A stretch of 64,000 nucleotides of DNA from Isoetes taiwanensis (Eukaryota > Streptophyta > Lycopodiopsida > Isoetales > Isoetaceae), in the NCBI GenBank assembly GCA_021234155.1, contig JAJEKV010000025.1:5437310-5501309 (forward strand), read 5' to 3'. The notes beneath the pieces are model-generated. The model was not told the origin of the DNA. It did not search any database and saw nothing but the letters and a program-made list of their open reading frames with translations. This document shows, one piece after another, positions 13,061 through 24,929 of the stretch. A program made the position numbers and the translations under genes. Each line of letters begins with the position of its first letter. Positions within the stretch are counted from its first letter, which is position 1.

Positions 13061-13950
13061 TTGATGTCGTTGTTTATAACTTAGTAGATGGTGAGCGGAA
13101 TTGGTTTGCCGATGGAGGCTGTACTACCCACAACGATTCTCCTTTTTCTAACATCAATAGGATGTTGATCCTTGTTATTCTGGCCATGGCGCCGTGAGTA
13201 AATGTTCCACCTGCACCCATCCCAATAGGAGGAGCCTTGAATCGGCACTCTTATTCATCGGGCCAAGGGAGGTTGAGGGCCAAGCCTTTCTTCGGATTAT
13301 GGTCCAGGGTTGCTTGAAGTTTTGAACTGTGCCGAAACTGGTACAATAGTTTCAACTGTGGTGCGTTTCAATCTTAAAATCAATGAAGATCGAAGCTCTG
13401 CCATTTGTGGAAGCGGAAGAGCTTTTGGGGACCAGACAGCTCATCAACACACCCATTCTGCTGCTCTTTTTATAAGCTTCTTTGGGTGTTGGAAAAGGTT
13501 CAGAAATGCCTTCTGGGCAGAATATATTGTTCAAGTAGATTGTGATTAACGGCAACAGACCCATAAGGCTTCTCAAATTTCCGACACATTGTAGCCTTTT
13601 CTTTGCTGTTCATGAAATTTCCTTTTTAAATTGTATTCGCTCTTTCTAATTCTAGAATCAGGGAAGATGTTAGAGATTGTGGATTTTGTGAAGGTATTGA
13701 TGGCAAACAACGCACCTATGATGACAGAAAATTGATGCACAGTGAAAACGTCTGCTCCTGAAGGGTAATATCTGCTCCTGAAGGCTAATATTTCTTCGTT
13801 TAAGGACAACGTGAAATTGAAATTGGTTTTTACTGATGATATAATCGAGAGGCTTGAGAAGTTGGAGATTGAGAACTTTTCAACAACAATAGGTAAGCAA
13901 TTTGGATTATTGCAGGTAACTATTATGCACCCGCAGTTGCTAACATTCAG
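13061..13950 (+). pseudogene. possible decayed coding sequence, family unknown
   Basis: Several plus-strand frames in this interval read like protein but switch frame repeatedly: about 13061-13195, the ORF 13310-13549 and a Lys/Leu-rich stretch near 13800-13960. None matches a family I can name. Within it, about 20 bp is tandemly duplicated at 13745-13785 (ctgctcctgaagg). It lies immediately left of the pogo element, whose TA target is at 14123. It may be an interrupted older gene or just noise. Confidence 0.25.
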
Positions 13951-14938
13951 CAGCAATTTTTGAATTTTCTCTAATCAAATATTTAGAACTTCTCTGGGAA
14001 AGTGAAATTTAAAAGAACATCTGAATATAGCATCCGAGATGAATTCTCTTATGAAAAGAAGCATATAACCGAATAGGACTAGATTTCATTTAAAACGCAA
14101 GATACTCATGATCGCAATAAGGTAGGGTGACTGTGGTTTGGTGCCTTTAAGGGCACCAATGCTTATAACTTGCAGCTATTATGTCCAATTGCAAAAAAAA
14201 TTGGATCAACATGTAGGCCAGATGCTAACCTACAAAATGATGCTGGGTTTCATAGCAAGAGGCCCTATAACCTAAGAGCTACAAGTCGCCTAGTGGAGGG
14301 GTTCAGCACCCCACGGTGCCCCCAGACCATGATTGCCCCCCAAATAGCTACCTTCAATGTAGCTTTGGTGACTGCAACACCACATTTGGTGTATGTTAGA
14401 GCATGAAATGGAGATACACAAGAAGACTAATGGACACACTAACAACCTCAAGGTGCTTACTGTCATTCCTCTCTATGTCTTCCATTCTATAGCCAACCGC
14501 CACCAAAGAACCTAGGGTTCGTATAGGGGATGGAAGGAATTGAACCTTCATGGCACAAAATTGCCATTCCCAAACATCCCTCTCGCAACAAACCATGAAA
14601 CAATTGGTAAGGGGAGGGCAAAAAAACCGCAAGCTCTACCACACATAGCATTGGCCACAATTTTGCCTCCAAAACAAAAGGTTGCATAAAGCAAAATGGT
14701 TGTGTGACTTACCTCCATTCATGACAAGTGAACATGTGAATGGCAAGTGAACTTGCAAGAGAAAAACCTAAGTTAATCTCCAAACAAGTTAATACAAGTT
14801 AATAAGAAACAACACACAAACCAAGAAAGGAAATTGGTAAGAAAACACAATTAAAACATCAAAATTCAAGTTAGGATTACAAGTAAAAGGATGTACAAAA
14901 TGGGATGCCCTTTTCTTCGTGAGCATTCTAGTGACTAG

Positions 14939-14982
14939 CAGCACTATACAAAATGTGGCAGCACTATACAAAATGTGCCAGT
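14939..14982. repeat. 22-bp tandem duplication
   Basis: The unit gcagcactatacaaaatgtg occurs twice in direct succession inside the pogo element, between its left end and the transposase. It is a local slippage or repair duplication. Confidence 0.7.
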
Positions 14983-15013
14983 GATACAAAATTTGGGAAG
15001 CTATTCCCAACTC

Positions 15014-17603
15014 CTCGATTGGTGCATCAATACAAGGAAGTTAGCACCTTTGCATTTTCTAATGCCATGCACCTCTTCATCACTATCATCTACTATTCCC
15101 TCAATTTGCATGTCTTGATCCTTACCAGCACATGCAACAAAAGCCATGACAAGTGTTAGTAAATCACCAAATGGAACTCTTGATTGCAAGTGACCAGGCT
15201 TCACCAATTGACGATGGTATGCACACATCATCTTCTTCATAATTGAAAGGGTCCTGGCTGTCAAGTATAATGTCACATGGAGCCACTTGGCTCCTTCTTT
15301 GCTCATCCCATGGGACATCAACAAAGTCCCCATCCTAAACTCCTCTTGTGCATCATGAAAACCTGCAAAATCAGATATCAAGGCATTTGCAACTTGCACA
15401 TAGCCTTTCTTCTTCATTATCCTTGCCATGCACCGCAGATTGCTCTTGCATCTCTAACCTCACTGGTTAGAGTTCTAGGAGCTCAAACATCTCTTCAACA
15501 GTTAGGGCCAGCTTTCCAACCGAGTTATATGCTCTTAATCTCCATGCATCAAATGCCTTCTCATATACAAGCATTGTCGCCTTCTCCGACCTCCTTAGCG
15601 ACCCTTCTTTCCAACCTGCTTGCAAGCTCATCTATCCTTGCCTTCTTCCTCATCTCTATAAGTCTCTTCCTCTGCTCAATTCTCTCAATCTTCATCTTCT
15701 CTAGCTCTTGTTTCCTCCTAAGGGCCTCAACCTTGGCTGCTAGCACATCATCACTTGTGACTAGCGACCCTATAGATTCTAAGAATCAATTGGCAGGCTC
15801 TAGTTTTTCCTTTTCACAGGCAGCTTTTGTGCTTTAGGGTTACGTTGCTAGTGGAGACATGCAAGTGCTTGGTCAGCCTCAAAGGGTCATTCCAGAGAGC
15901 AAACTATTTGCTCAACTTGGCAGCTAGGGGTGGAGGCATAGATTGTCTAGCACAAGGTAAGTGCTCTTGTGCATCGGCACAAAGATTTTTTCAACATGCA
16001 AAGGGAACTTGACCCGCAATGCCAAGCAGCTGGTTTGGCTGCTAACTCTTTCCTCACCTTCTTCTCAACATCTTCCCCATCTTCCTCATCTTCCCTATCA
16101 TCTTCATCAACAATTACACTCTCTCAAAAGTTGGGCTGCCGTGAGGGAGTCAGCCTTAACATGCATGTAATCAAAGGGCCAAATTTCAGTGGCCTCAAAA
16201 CCCGGACTTTATATTCTCGGGTAGAGCAGTAGACATGGCACCGCCCGCACCATGGCAGCCATGTCTTCCTTAATAACTTTCAAAGGATTCGTTACCTTTT
16301 TCCCATTTGTATTAGTTGCAAGGTTGGCGGACTTGGCGAGACTTGAGCTTGGCCTCCTTCTTCAACATGTAATCAGCCCTCATTACTCCTAAATTTGCCT
16401 ACAAATCAACAAGTAGATATTGTTAGTTCACAACTAAATTGATCAAATAAAATGAAATTAAACATGCAACCTTTTAAATGCTCTAAAAGCATGAGACATC
16501 TAAGGGGCTGCAATCTATGGCTAGTGTGAGGAGGCAAACAAAAAGAATATGCAGGCCCATCTCCCTTGCATAACTCAATTACTTCAATGGTGACATGTGA
16601 TCCATGTCCATCACATATGAACAGATAGGTCTCTGTTTAACACACCACGGGCACTTTATACTTGAAGTGAGATGTCAACCACTTATCAAAAAGTTGGTTT
16701 GTCATCCATGCTTTTTTCTGAAATCCCATACTTGCACCAGCCTCACACCTGCTATAAGATCCAAGTTCCTCATTCTTTTGCCCTCACATGCAAAGCATGG
16801 TAGCTTGCCCCTTGTGCATTAATACAACAAACTCATCATCCATTCCCTATCATTAGGGCGGTCTCATTCACAACATGTGAACCTTTGGCAAGCACCTTCA
16901 CACCCTTCCTCTCCCTACTTGTATTCCGGTTTCATCCACATTCCACACCCGATCGGTGTGAGATCAAGCTCACATATACTTTTTGCAATTGGGAATAGAA
17001 GGCCTCAAGGTTTTTTAGTATTCAAAGCCACTTAACTCTTTGCACCTCTACACATTGTGGACTTCTCAATGTTAGTGTAGGATGCCTATGCCCCGAACCT
17101 CCTCCACCATGCTTTTCCTCGGAATTCCATTCTTCCATGGCACACTCCTTGCACTAGTCATCTCACCCCCCTAGCACACAACTCATCTTGTAACACCATG
17201 ACCTGCACCCTATTCATGGCCCATGAGACAAGCTCCTCTTCTTCCTTATCACACAAAACCTTGGCTTTGGACCTTGCTTTTGTGTGCTTCTCCATAATGC
17301 CGGTTTCTAAGGGTGGACTCAGGAATCCCAAAATGCCTTGATGCCTTCTTAAGGAATGAGAGTTCCATCTTCAATAGCTACCGGGCCTCTTCCATAGCTT
17401 CAGGTGTCCATGAACCTCTCCAAAGACCTAATTCTTTTATTTCCAACAAGCTTAGATCTTCTTGGAGCCTCTTCACTCTCAAGATCACAACATTCTCCAA
17501 AATCCTTGCCTTTTCTCCCTTCTTCTAGGGAGCTGGCTCCACTGGTTCTGATCTCACTACTCTTCTTCTCCTCAGATTCCATGACATGCAAGCAAGCAAG
17601 CAA
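15014..17603 (-). pseudogene. pogo-like DDE transposase pseudogene
   Basis: The best ATG is at 17582 (MESEEKK). The N-terminal part includes a helix-turn-helix typical of pogo/CENP-B proteins: the text HFGIPESTLRNRHYGE lies at about 17.3 kb, followed by DKEEEELVSWAMN. The catalytic core is visible in pieces: NVDETGIQVGR (first Asp, about 16.92-16.95 kb), CDGHGSH (second Asp, about 16.59-16.62 kb) and LPPHTSHRLQPL followed after a one-base shift by DV (third Asp, about 16.50 kb). A stretch reading GFEAT.IWPFDYMHV at about 16.2 kb matches the segment after the core. Downstream, 15561-15746 encodes a strongly charged coiled coil and 15001-15429 an open frame that could be the C-terminus or a second product. 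Several one-base frameshifts and stops break the gene. Confidence 0.8.
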
Positions 17604-17998
17604 TTGGCGGGGGCGATGTTAGATCTTGAGATCATGCATGCAAGCGACCAACCAAATGCGATGGGAATTACACTAAATAGGGGGACTAGAACCATTATCT
17701 TCAATTTGCCTTCAAATCTCCCTCAAAGATGTGATCCAAAATTTGAGGCGCCGGAATTCTTGCGGACCACAAAAAGTAGTTGTTTCTAGGCAGCCACCAT
17801 TTAATCTTGCTAGGGCAGCGCAATATGTCACGTCCACTTTGAATGCCATGGGGAGCAATTGAATAGCAGGGGAGCGATTCAAGTCTCTAGGTGCCAAATC
17901 GTTGGTGCGAGAGGAGAGCCAACATAAACCCTAAGCAGGGGCCTTTTTGTAATGACGGGGACCAATAAAGGGCGGGGGCACCATTTGTGGTCACCCTA

Positions 17999-19600
17999 CC
18001 CATTCTGTCAAGTAAGCATCTTGACCCGTTTGTGTGGTGGCCGTGGCAATCCAGAAAGGCCTTAGAGGTATTCACAGTGTTGTTGTTTTATTTTTGCCTG
18101 GATTGGAGAGTTCTAACTTATTTTACTGGATTGGACAGTCGAAATCAAGTTGTAGTTTGCAATTCTAAGGTAGAAGACGCTTCGCCTGTGAGAGCAAAGA
18201 GGGATTAATATTTTCTTAACTAGATAACCTCAGCGTCTGACATTGACATTTTCGGACTGAAGTTCAGAGGTTTTCCAGACTGTTAGCCAAATACAAGAGA
18301 ATATACAAATACAGATTGGATTCAGACGGGATGTTATCCCATTTCACTACTTTTTCAACTTGAATTGAGAGTTTAGAGATACCCAGTCATATTCTGTTTG
18401 TGCAGTTATGAAGTTCAATGTCATTGGCTCTCGTTTATATGGAGCACAACCATAAATGTTGTTGTCCTTGAATATCAACCTTTTGGAGGATAAATTGCAT
18501 TTGTAGAGCTTTGCTTGTGTCGAATATGCATCTGGTCCAACAAAGTTTTGGCTCCACTCGAGGATCCACTGATTGATTTTGTGGGCTTTATTAGAGAATA
18601 TTTCTCTGAGCTCATGATTTAGATGACATGTGTTGCTGTCACTCCATCAACCATGTCGGTTCTTTCTGTTTTTATATGCATGTTCGTGCAAAATTAAGCG
18701 AAGAATACGTTTGATCCGCTAAGGATTCAATTTGCGAAGAATACGTTGGATCCGCTAAGGAGATTCAATTTTTAAACAGGTTTGTACTAGCATATCCTCC
18801 TTTTTAATTAGGTTTAGATAGATTTCCTGTGAAAATGATGACTTCTTTTCTATTTCTTAAAGATTCAATTTCTAGAAAACTGTAGGATTTATGTACATTC
18901 ACAGAGAAATGGCAATGGCCGTAGCCTAGGGTTTGAGTCAAATAAACCCTCAAAAATATTCCTATACAGTCTTATTCCGCAGGTCTACTATGTCACGAAA
19001 ATGGTACGACGATTTAAACGCATGACGAACCACATGATTTAAATGCATGACAAGCTACCATAGGAAGATCCATTTGGCAAGAGGTGTGTTGATGACCATG
19101 CATAGTTCTAACTTCATAGACAATAATAGACCAAGATTTTCAACTCTTTGATGGTACAACTTCTATACCTTATTTATTCCAATCATCCCCTTTTGCCCCT
19201 CAATCCATGCACATCGATTGAACAAATATGGAGCAAAAAAGCAGATAGCAACCAAGAACTACATTGAAAAGGTAACCAAAATGTAAACACCACCACCTTT
19301 TGCAGATTGGCCATAGGCAATATATAAATAATCAATAGCATCCCATTACATAAGTACCCACTAAAAAGGACAAACTAGCGGCGGCGACTGCCACCGCGAC
19401 AAATTCTTGTAATAAATAAGTCTAAATAAATAAATTGTTGGGCTATATAATTTTCTCATAATGAGATTATAGCTTCACAATTATATTGATGTAATTGGCA
19501 TTAGTAGTTCATAACTATAATAATATTGAAGTGTTATGGTGCATATGTATTGTGATATGTGATGCAGGTTCACCTTATGTAATGCTGAGGACAGCATTAA
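17999..19600. other. no recognised gene; one short tandem duplication
   Basis: No conserved coding segment recognised. At about 18698-18770 a ~38-bp unit containing gcgaagaatacgtt and gatccgctaagga is duplicated in tandem with minor changes. Confidence 0.4.
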
Positions 19601-19616
19601 CCCAAGGGGGGGAGAA

Positions 19617-21640
19617 TGTGACGTTCCCCTAAAATATACGGCATACGTACGTATATTTTACGGCCACGTCACCATACATTTCTACATCCCTAGACATGTA
19701 TACGAACAATGTGGGGGTAATGACTAAGTTATCTATAACTTAGCCAACCTAAGGTAAGAAGCCATTTCCACATGGCCTCACCTTATAGACATACCGCCAC
19801 ATAGACGCACCTATAGGAGCCAAGTGGCACTCGTGTAAACCCTAACATATAAAAGGCTAAACCCTAAACCCTAGCCACTTTTGGCTCCACCAACCTCAGA
19901 CCCACCGATTCGCCATCCCGAGTTCAGGCTTCGAAGACCGCCTTCGGCGGACTGGTTGCAAAGGCAGGTTGCTTGCCGAGAGGGAGAACCAGGGAATTAG
20001 CGGTAACGCGTCAGGGGCAGATATTTCTAATAGATTCCTGTATTGCAGTAGAGCCATTCTAGAACCTATTGTTCTGAACATGAATCCTAATGAATGAACC
20101 CTAACTATAGGTTAGATGCATGTGATTAGGATTAGTTGTTATTCTCTTTTTATTATCAAGATTATGTTGATATGATCTTTGGTTGATCTTATGTTTGCAC
20201 CTCTTGTGTATTGGGAAGGGGTAGAGACCTAGTAGCCATTATTTAAATGATGCTCCTAGTTTAGACCCATTAGTTCCCCATTAATTTGCGGCTGTGCATA
20301 GAGCCCACACGCTCACGGAGGCTATGCGCAGCACCACACAACGGGGTCGATGGCAAAGTGGAGGGAGGACCTTCTTTGAGTGCGGCTCTTGGGGTCCCAT
20401 AGCCGGCTAGGCTCATATAGTCGGTCACTGCGGTGGGCGGGTATGGGTCCTACACTTCCCCGTCAATGGTGTCGCCTGACTCTCAAGAGTTGCAAGTGCG
20501 GCTTGGCTCTTGTTTTGGGGAGTTCGGGGGGGTATGGGCGTGTGTCGCCATGATCCTCTAGCGGCCCATGGAGCCACCGCACTCGAGGGGGAGATGCAAC
20601 CCTTCCTACCTCATCGGACCGGGGAGATGCAACCCCGAGTAGTCTCGTTAGGTGATACCATGGGATTACGTCCGGCCGTTATTCTGATCCATTCGTCGAG
20701 CGATTTAGCCCTATCACCAAAGTATGCACAGGAGGGGCGGATGGAGTGGTCAACCCTAGCCATTGTCTATTGCCAGCCCAAGTCATTGCCATAACTTCTA
20801 TGCCGTTTCTATCCGAGGCCCCAAAATCGGTCGACTCCCCTTGAGTCCCGAGCCACGGGTAGGAGCCTCTATTTGATGTATTTGACGCATTCATTGTACT
20901 GTTGTATTTGATGACATGGTTAGATGGATTATCACTACCCTTCGAGGTAGTTTATTGTTATTGTAGCTAGTGCTTATGTTGTATATTTTTGCTTCCGCTG
21001 ACATAGGGACCCCATAGAGGGCGGGGGCTAATGACACCTCTGTGTCCTCTACTCGATCGTCCGGACCCCCGGTTGAGTTAAACGAGAGGAGCCCATACGA
21101 CCGGTGCCATTGGATGGGGAAGGTCCTTCGATGTATACGGCGGGCTGTCGTATATAGCGCAAGGAGCGTCACACATTCCCTCGTGGCATTCAATCGGGCA
21201 CGGGTGTGCGAGTGGTTATTGCCCTCGAGCCACCTGTCATTGGCATGATGTCTTTGATTATATAACCCAACTTGCCTGAAGCGACCCCATGGAGTCATGT
21301 TTCTAGCAGTGCTCTTCAACCTATCTGCACAGTCGCCAGGAGGGGCAGATGGAGTGGTCAACTTAGGTATGCCAGCCATGCTATTTCCATGACTCTGTTT
21401 GCAATTATCTGGAAGCTCTAACTATCAATCATACTCCCCATTCAGTCTGAGCATGGATAGGAGCCCTTGTTATGTGTAATTAGCATTGTTCGATGCTATG
21501 TTGATGTGATCGATGGATGGATGGATTAGTGCCACCTTTCGAGGTGGCATCTTTTATTATTGTTATGCTTATATTTGCTTTTGATGCTTGTAGGAACCCA
21601 TAGAGGAAGCGACTGGATGACACCCTTGTGTCCTCTAATC
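19617..21640 (+). mobile_element. LTR-like sequence, copy 1 (probable gypsy-type 3' LTR)
   Basis: The purine-rich string ccaaggggggagaa (19603-19616) directly precedes tgtgacgttcccc at 19617, which is the arrangement of a polypurine tract followed by an LTR start. A TATA-like acatataaaaggc and ctaaaccctaaaccctagcc follow at about 19845-19880, consistent with an LTR promoter. A diverged copy starts with tgtgatgttc at 29041 and shares ordered blocks over about 2 kb. Near the end, a block containing caggaggggcgga...gtggtcaac (about 20730-21040) is repeated at about 21328-21640. The 3' boundary, primer-binding site and target duplication were not found. Confidence 0.55.
20722..21640. repeat. internal ~600-bp-spaced duplication within LTR-like copy 1
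   Basis: Two ordered blocks match: one from about 20730 to 21060 (gaggggcggatggagtggtc, cgaggtag, gacacctctgtgtcctct) and one from about 21328 to 21640 (gaggggcagatggagtggtc, cgaggtgg, gacacccttgtgtcctct). The second is shorter and diverged. Copy 2 at 30.8-31.2 kb has the block once. Confidence 0.6.
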
Positions 21641-22207
21641 GTATACCTGCCTATCCTAGGTAGGAGTCAGACGGAGGGCCTGTTCAACGACATAGCCATC
21701 CGAGGGTGGAAAGTTCTACGACATGATGCAAGAGCATCGCAATGATATTAGAGCTATGATCTCGGTTGAACGAATTAGGCACTGACCATTATCCTAAATA
21801 GCTAATTGGCATAGTAGAAAAATTGGGGATAAAATCTCAAAATGGACCTCGAAAAGTGGGAAGATTATTATTTTTGGGTTGCCCCTTGCCCCTAGGGGGG
21901 CAAACCCTCGGTTATGTGGGTTTGTGGCATATCCTAGGTATATGCTAGAATATACCTTGGATATGCTGGTGACTGCTCTAAACCTATTTCTCCCTGTAAA
22001 CTGGCGGTCACCTGCGTTGCGGGTAGCTGATGTTTGAACCGGAGCTATTCTTCTGAGCTTGACAAGTCTGCTGGTTTTTTTTTTTTTCTTATAGAGGAAT
22101 GGCTGGAGCAGATACAACCGTAAATTTTGTGCGTCTTATCTTATTTTTGCTCATTGAGAATGTGGCGTATGACACACTTGGTTGCAATTTGTTCTTGCTT
22201 TCTGCAG

Positions 22208-22317
22208 ATCGAAGTGAGAATGAGGGAAGGAAAATGCTTTAATATACACATGTTCTGTGCCAGAAGGCCAGGCCTACTCCTTTCAACCATGTGTGCTCTT
22301 GATGGACTAGGCCTTAG
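22208..22317 (+). pseudogene. orphan exon of ICE1/SCREAM-type bHLH factor (C-terminal ACT-like region)
   Basis: After a good 3' splice site (ttctgcag, ending 22207) the frame reads [20 protein letters not shown] and continues [16 protein letters not shown]. This is the highly conserved start of the C-terminal ACT-like dimerisation region of ICE1/SCREAM bHLH transcription factors, which regulate cold response and stomatal lineage. The family then continues with a conserved DVQQAVISCFNGFALDVFR-like stretch; here the text diverges at once, and the frame runs on without similarity to 22423. No bHLH exon was seen upstream. It is therefore a truncated exon copy or a decayed gene, possibly carried by a transposon. 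The rare Cys in place of the usual Arg in MCALD is another sign of decay. Confidence 0.75.
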
Positions 22318-22423
22318 TCACCTAGCATTCATTCTTTGTTGGTCTTTGTTGTTCGGATCCAAGGTTTTGAAGATCCTCAAGCTGGAAAATTTTCTGAAAA
22401 ATGGTGCAGGAATATTTCTGTAA

Positions 22424-23620
22424 GTTTCCCCTCCAACCGTATTTGGGGGCAGGGTCTTTGGATTATGTGGCTCTAGATCCGTTACCATTAGCAGAAAGAT
22501 TTGTATCATGATCAACTACAAGTCTCTAATTAATGAGTTCTCAAGCAGGTACAAAACTTTTACAAAAGATTAAGCGATTGTTACATGGACAAGATGATAG
22601 AAGGACCTGTCCAACACAAAGCTTATCGGTACCTCGGCATTTTGGTTTTAAGCGTAAGATCCTCGGGTTTGATAATCAACAAGTAGCTCGATGGTATAAT
22701 AATTGGATCAAGAAGCGTGAGGGGCCTGTATTCAACATCCAACCAAATACTTCCAGCTTTTAAGAGAAATCAGTGCCTAGAGTAGACATGAAATGATGTA
22801 GGCAAATAGTTCTTGTGGTTACATGCTTTATAAGGCGCATGTGATCAACCGGGTCATTCTACAAATTGAAAATCTATTAACGTATTATTTAATTTTATGA
22901 CTGGTACCAAGGTATAATATGGCAGCACAAGCTTCTTACATGCTTGCTACCATGTTTTCATGGGCCAGATGTAAGACATTATCTTCAAACAAAGATATAT
23001 GGTGCATGATCATGCCTGTGTGTTCCACTTCATTAGAAGACTAGAAGCTCCATTAATAGAATTTCAGCGTAGAAGTTGTAACCTTGCTTCCCTTCAGAGA
23101 AGGCATGATTGTTCAGAGGAGTTTATATTGGATAAACTAATTCATATGCTTTTTGTGTTTGCAGAACATGTCGTTGTTGATAATAAGAGAAACAACCAAA
23201 AGAGATCAACATGGACATAGATTGGATCTGGACACTTGTATCGAATCCTCTTCAATGCCAGAATCTGTTTCCAATATTTGCCATAAATGCTTTTCTTTCT
23301 ATTATTTGTTTGTTTCTTTTAGTCTACCTGCTTTCATCTGTATTTGCACAAACTCCATGCAATTAAGAGATTGACAAACATGCATTCAAAAGCAGCAAGC
23401 GATCATATCTACATTACTACCAGGAATTGGCCCAAAAATCACGTTCTATCTGTCTGCAGTTCATCATCTTTTTTGAATGAGGCCAATGGTACAGAGTTAC
23501 ACATGATATGGGCCAAGTTGGAGTTTTGCTAGCTAACGGATGAAGAAATGAGAGAGATGGTGAACAATATGTACTTTGGATCAAGAGGCCAAGTTGGTCC
23601 CTTTTCTAACGCCCACTTTA
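22424..23620. other. no recognised gene
   Basis: Short ORFs at 22533-22763, 22999-23220 and 23153-23374 match nothing I know. No structural repeats were noticed before the inverted-repeat element begins at about 23630. Confidence 0.4.
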
Positions 23621-23629
23621 TTGGCTCCC

Positions 23630-24047
23630 TTTTCAATTTTCTTTCCCCATTCTTATCACAAGGTATATCCAAGATAAAGGTACCTAATTTGTCCTACATG
23701 GGATATGGAAAAGTGATCCAAATTCAAACAAGATCTGAGGGGGCCCAAGGGAAGCCAAAAGAGGGAAGTACGGGGACAAGGGGGCCAAGTGAGGACAAAA
23801 GGGGATCACGAGAAATTGAATCTGCCTTGGAGAAGGTGGATTTTGCTTGGTGGATTTCGAAAAAGGGTTGGCAAAATCGTGCATGTACCTCGAGGATTCA
23901 TCGTAAAGTAGAACATTAAAGTTTAATCGTTTTACTAGGAGGGCAAGGCCGAAGATGTTATATATAAGACCTTCTACTGTTAAAACGAACATTCATTGCA
24001 GGCTCTCCGCTTTCAGGAAGCGTCTTTGAAGAACACAAAGGTGCAAA
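23630..24047. repeat. left long terminal inverted repeat
   Basis: It matches the reverse complement of 25575-25976 at high identity. The palindromic patch aacgattcgct..agcgaatcgtt present in the right arm is replaced by aacattaaagtttaatcgtt here. Confidence 0.8.
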
Positions 24048-24049
24048 GG

Positions 24050-24050
24050 T

Positions 24051-24082
<32 letters not shown>
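24050..24082. repeat. (ac)n microsatellite
   Basis: About 16 uninterrupted ac dinucleotides lie just inside the left inverted-repeat arm. Confidence 0.95.
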
Positions 24083-24085
<3 letters not shown>

Positions 24086-24398
24086 TCTCCTTTCTCAGTA
24101 AGATGCATCATTGCATATCGGACCATGTTAGGGTTTCTTTGTAAATATCTTCCTTTCTTGAGTTGGGGCTCCCTTTAGTTCTCGTGTTGAAGAGCATCAT
24201 AGCATCGTGTTCCATTACGTCAATGTATTGTATTTAATGTACTCGTTGTCTTGTAGGTTCACCAAAACGTGCAAGTGTCCGAACACTAGTCGCCGCCAAC
24301 GTTAAAGTACCGTGTTCATGCTTCTTCCATTTATTTTACTCGTGAACTCGCCCATTGCGCATTAGTTTTTATTTGCCTTCTAAATAGAGTGCAAGACC

Positions 24399-24788
24399 AT
24401 GGCAGAGGCAGACACCGATGATTCAATTAGTGAGATTTCAGATGAAAATGACAGTGAGTATGACGTTCATGACGCTGTGGGCTGCAGCACATCGGAGGAG
24501 GAAACCGAGGAAAATATTTCCAATGTTGGCAGTCCAAGTGCCCATGTTACCTCGAGTATGATTTCCAACCAAGATCCCCAGCAACTTGCACAGGAATTGG
24601 CCGCTCTTTACTCGACCCGCTGCAATGGCTTCGCGCCGTGTCCGGAATGGTTATGCATTCAACCAATCTGCATATGGGTTGATGAGATTGTGCTTAATGG
24701 AACACTATGTTCCCATACCATCAGAAGTAAGTACCCCCGATGCCGCAAAGAAGCGGCCGGGCCCATATCGAGAGCCATATCCGCCTAA
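24399..24788 (+). CDS. acidic N-terminal ORF of the inverted-repeat element
   Basis: The ATG at 24399 opens 129 codons. The first ~50 residues are very acidic and serine-rich (EISDENDSEYDVHDA, TSEEETEEN). The rest is less typical, and an overlapping frame (24586-24813) looks as protein-like around 24.65-24.80 kb (KKRPGPYREPYPP), so a frame change or intron may occur there. Acidic low-complexity starts are common in transposases, but the family is not diagnosable from this part alone. The stop lies 142 bp before the next ORF in the same element, with which it probably formed one gene. Confidence 0.5.
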   Translation: MAEADTDDSISEISDENDSEYDVHDAVGCSTSEEETEENISNVGSPSAHVTSSMISNQDPQQLAQELAALYSTRCNGFAPCPEWLCIQPICIWVDEIVLNGTLCSHTIRSKYPRCRKEAAGPISRAISA

Positions 24789-24929
24789 TGCAACGGTGGG
24801 CTGCATATTGTGATGAACTTGCATGCGATGCAGACTCTGGCGGTTGGTTGTATAGACGCATAACCGCCCTCACAAGTTAGTGCCTTATGTGGAGCTATGG
24901 AGCCACTTTAGTTGCCGCGGCACACCTAG

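Larger units (their letters stand above)
14125..17996 (-). mobile_element. pogo/Tigger-type Tc1-mariner element, complete but decayed
   Basis: The left end reads gggtgactgtggtttggtgc. The reverse complement of the right end reads gggtgac, then after seven bases ggtgcc, so the two ends are inverted repeats. Both are flanked by TA (14123-14124 and 17997-17998), the target duplication typical of Tc1/mariner/pogo elements. Inside, the minus strand encodes a pogo-like transposase, with helix-turn-helix, DDE core and C-terminal part in the expected order from right to left. Frameshifts and stops make it inactive as assembled. Length is 3872 bp. Confidence 0.85.

Noticed and set aside
15277-15837. 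186-codon plus-strand ORF
   Set aside because: It is the antisense shadow of the pogo element's coiled-coil and C-terminal minus-strand frames; its Ser/Leu-rich text is typical of an antisense frame.
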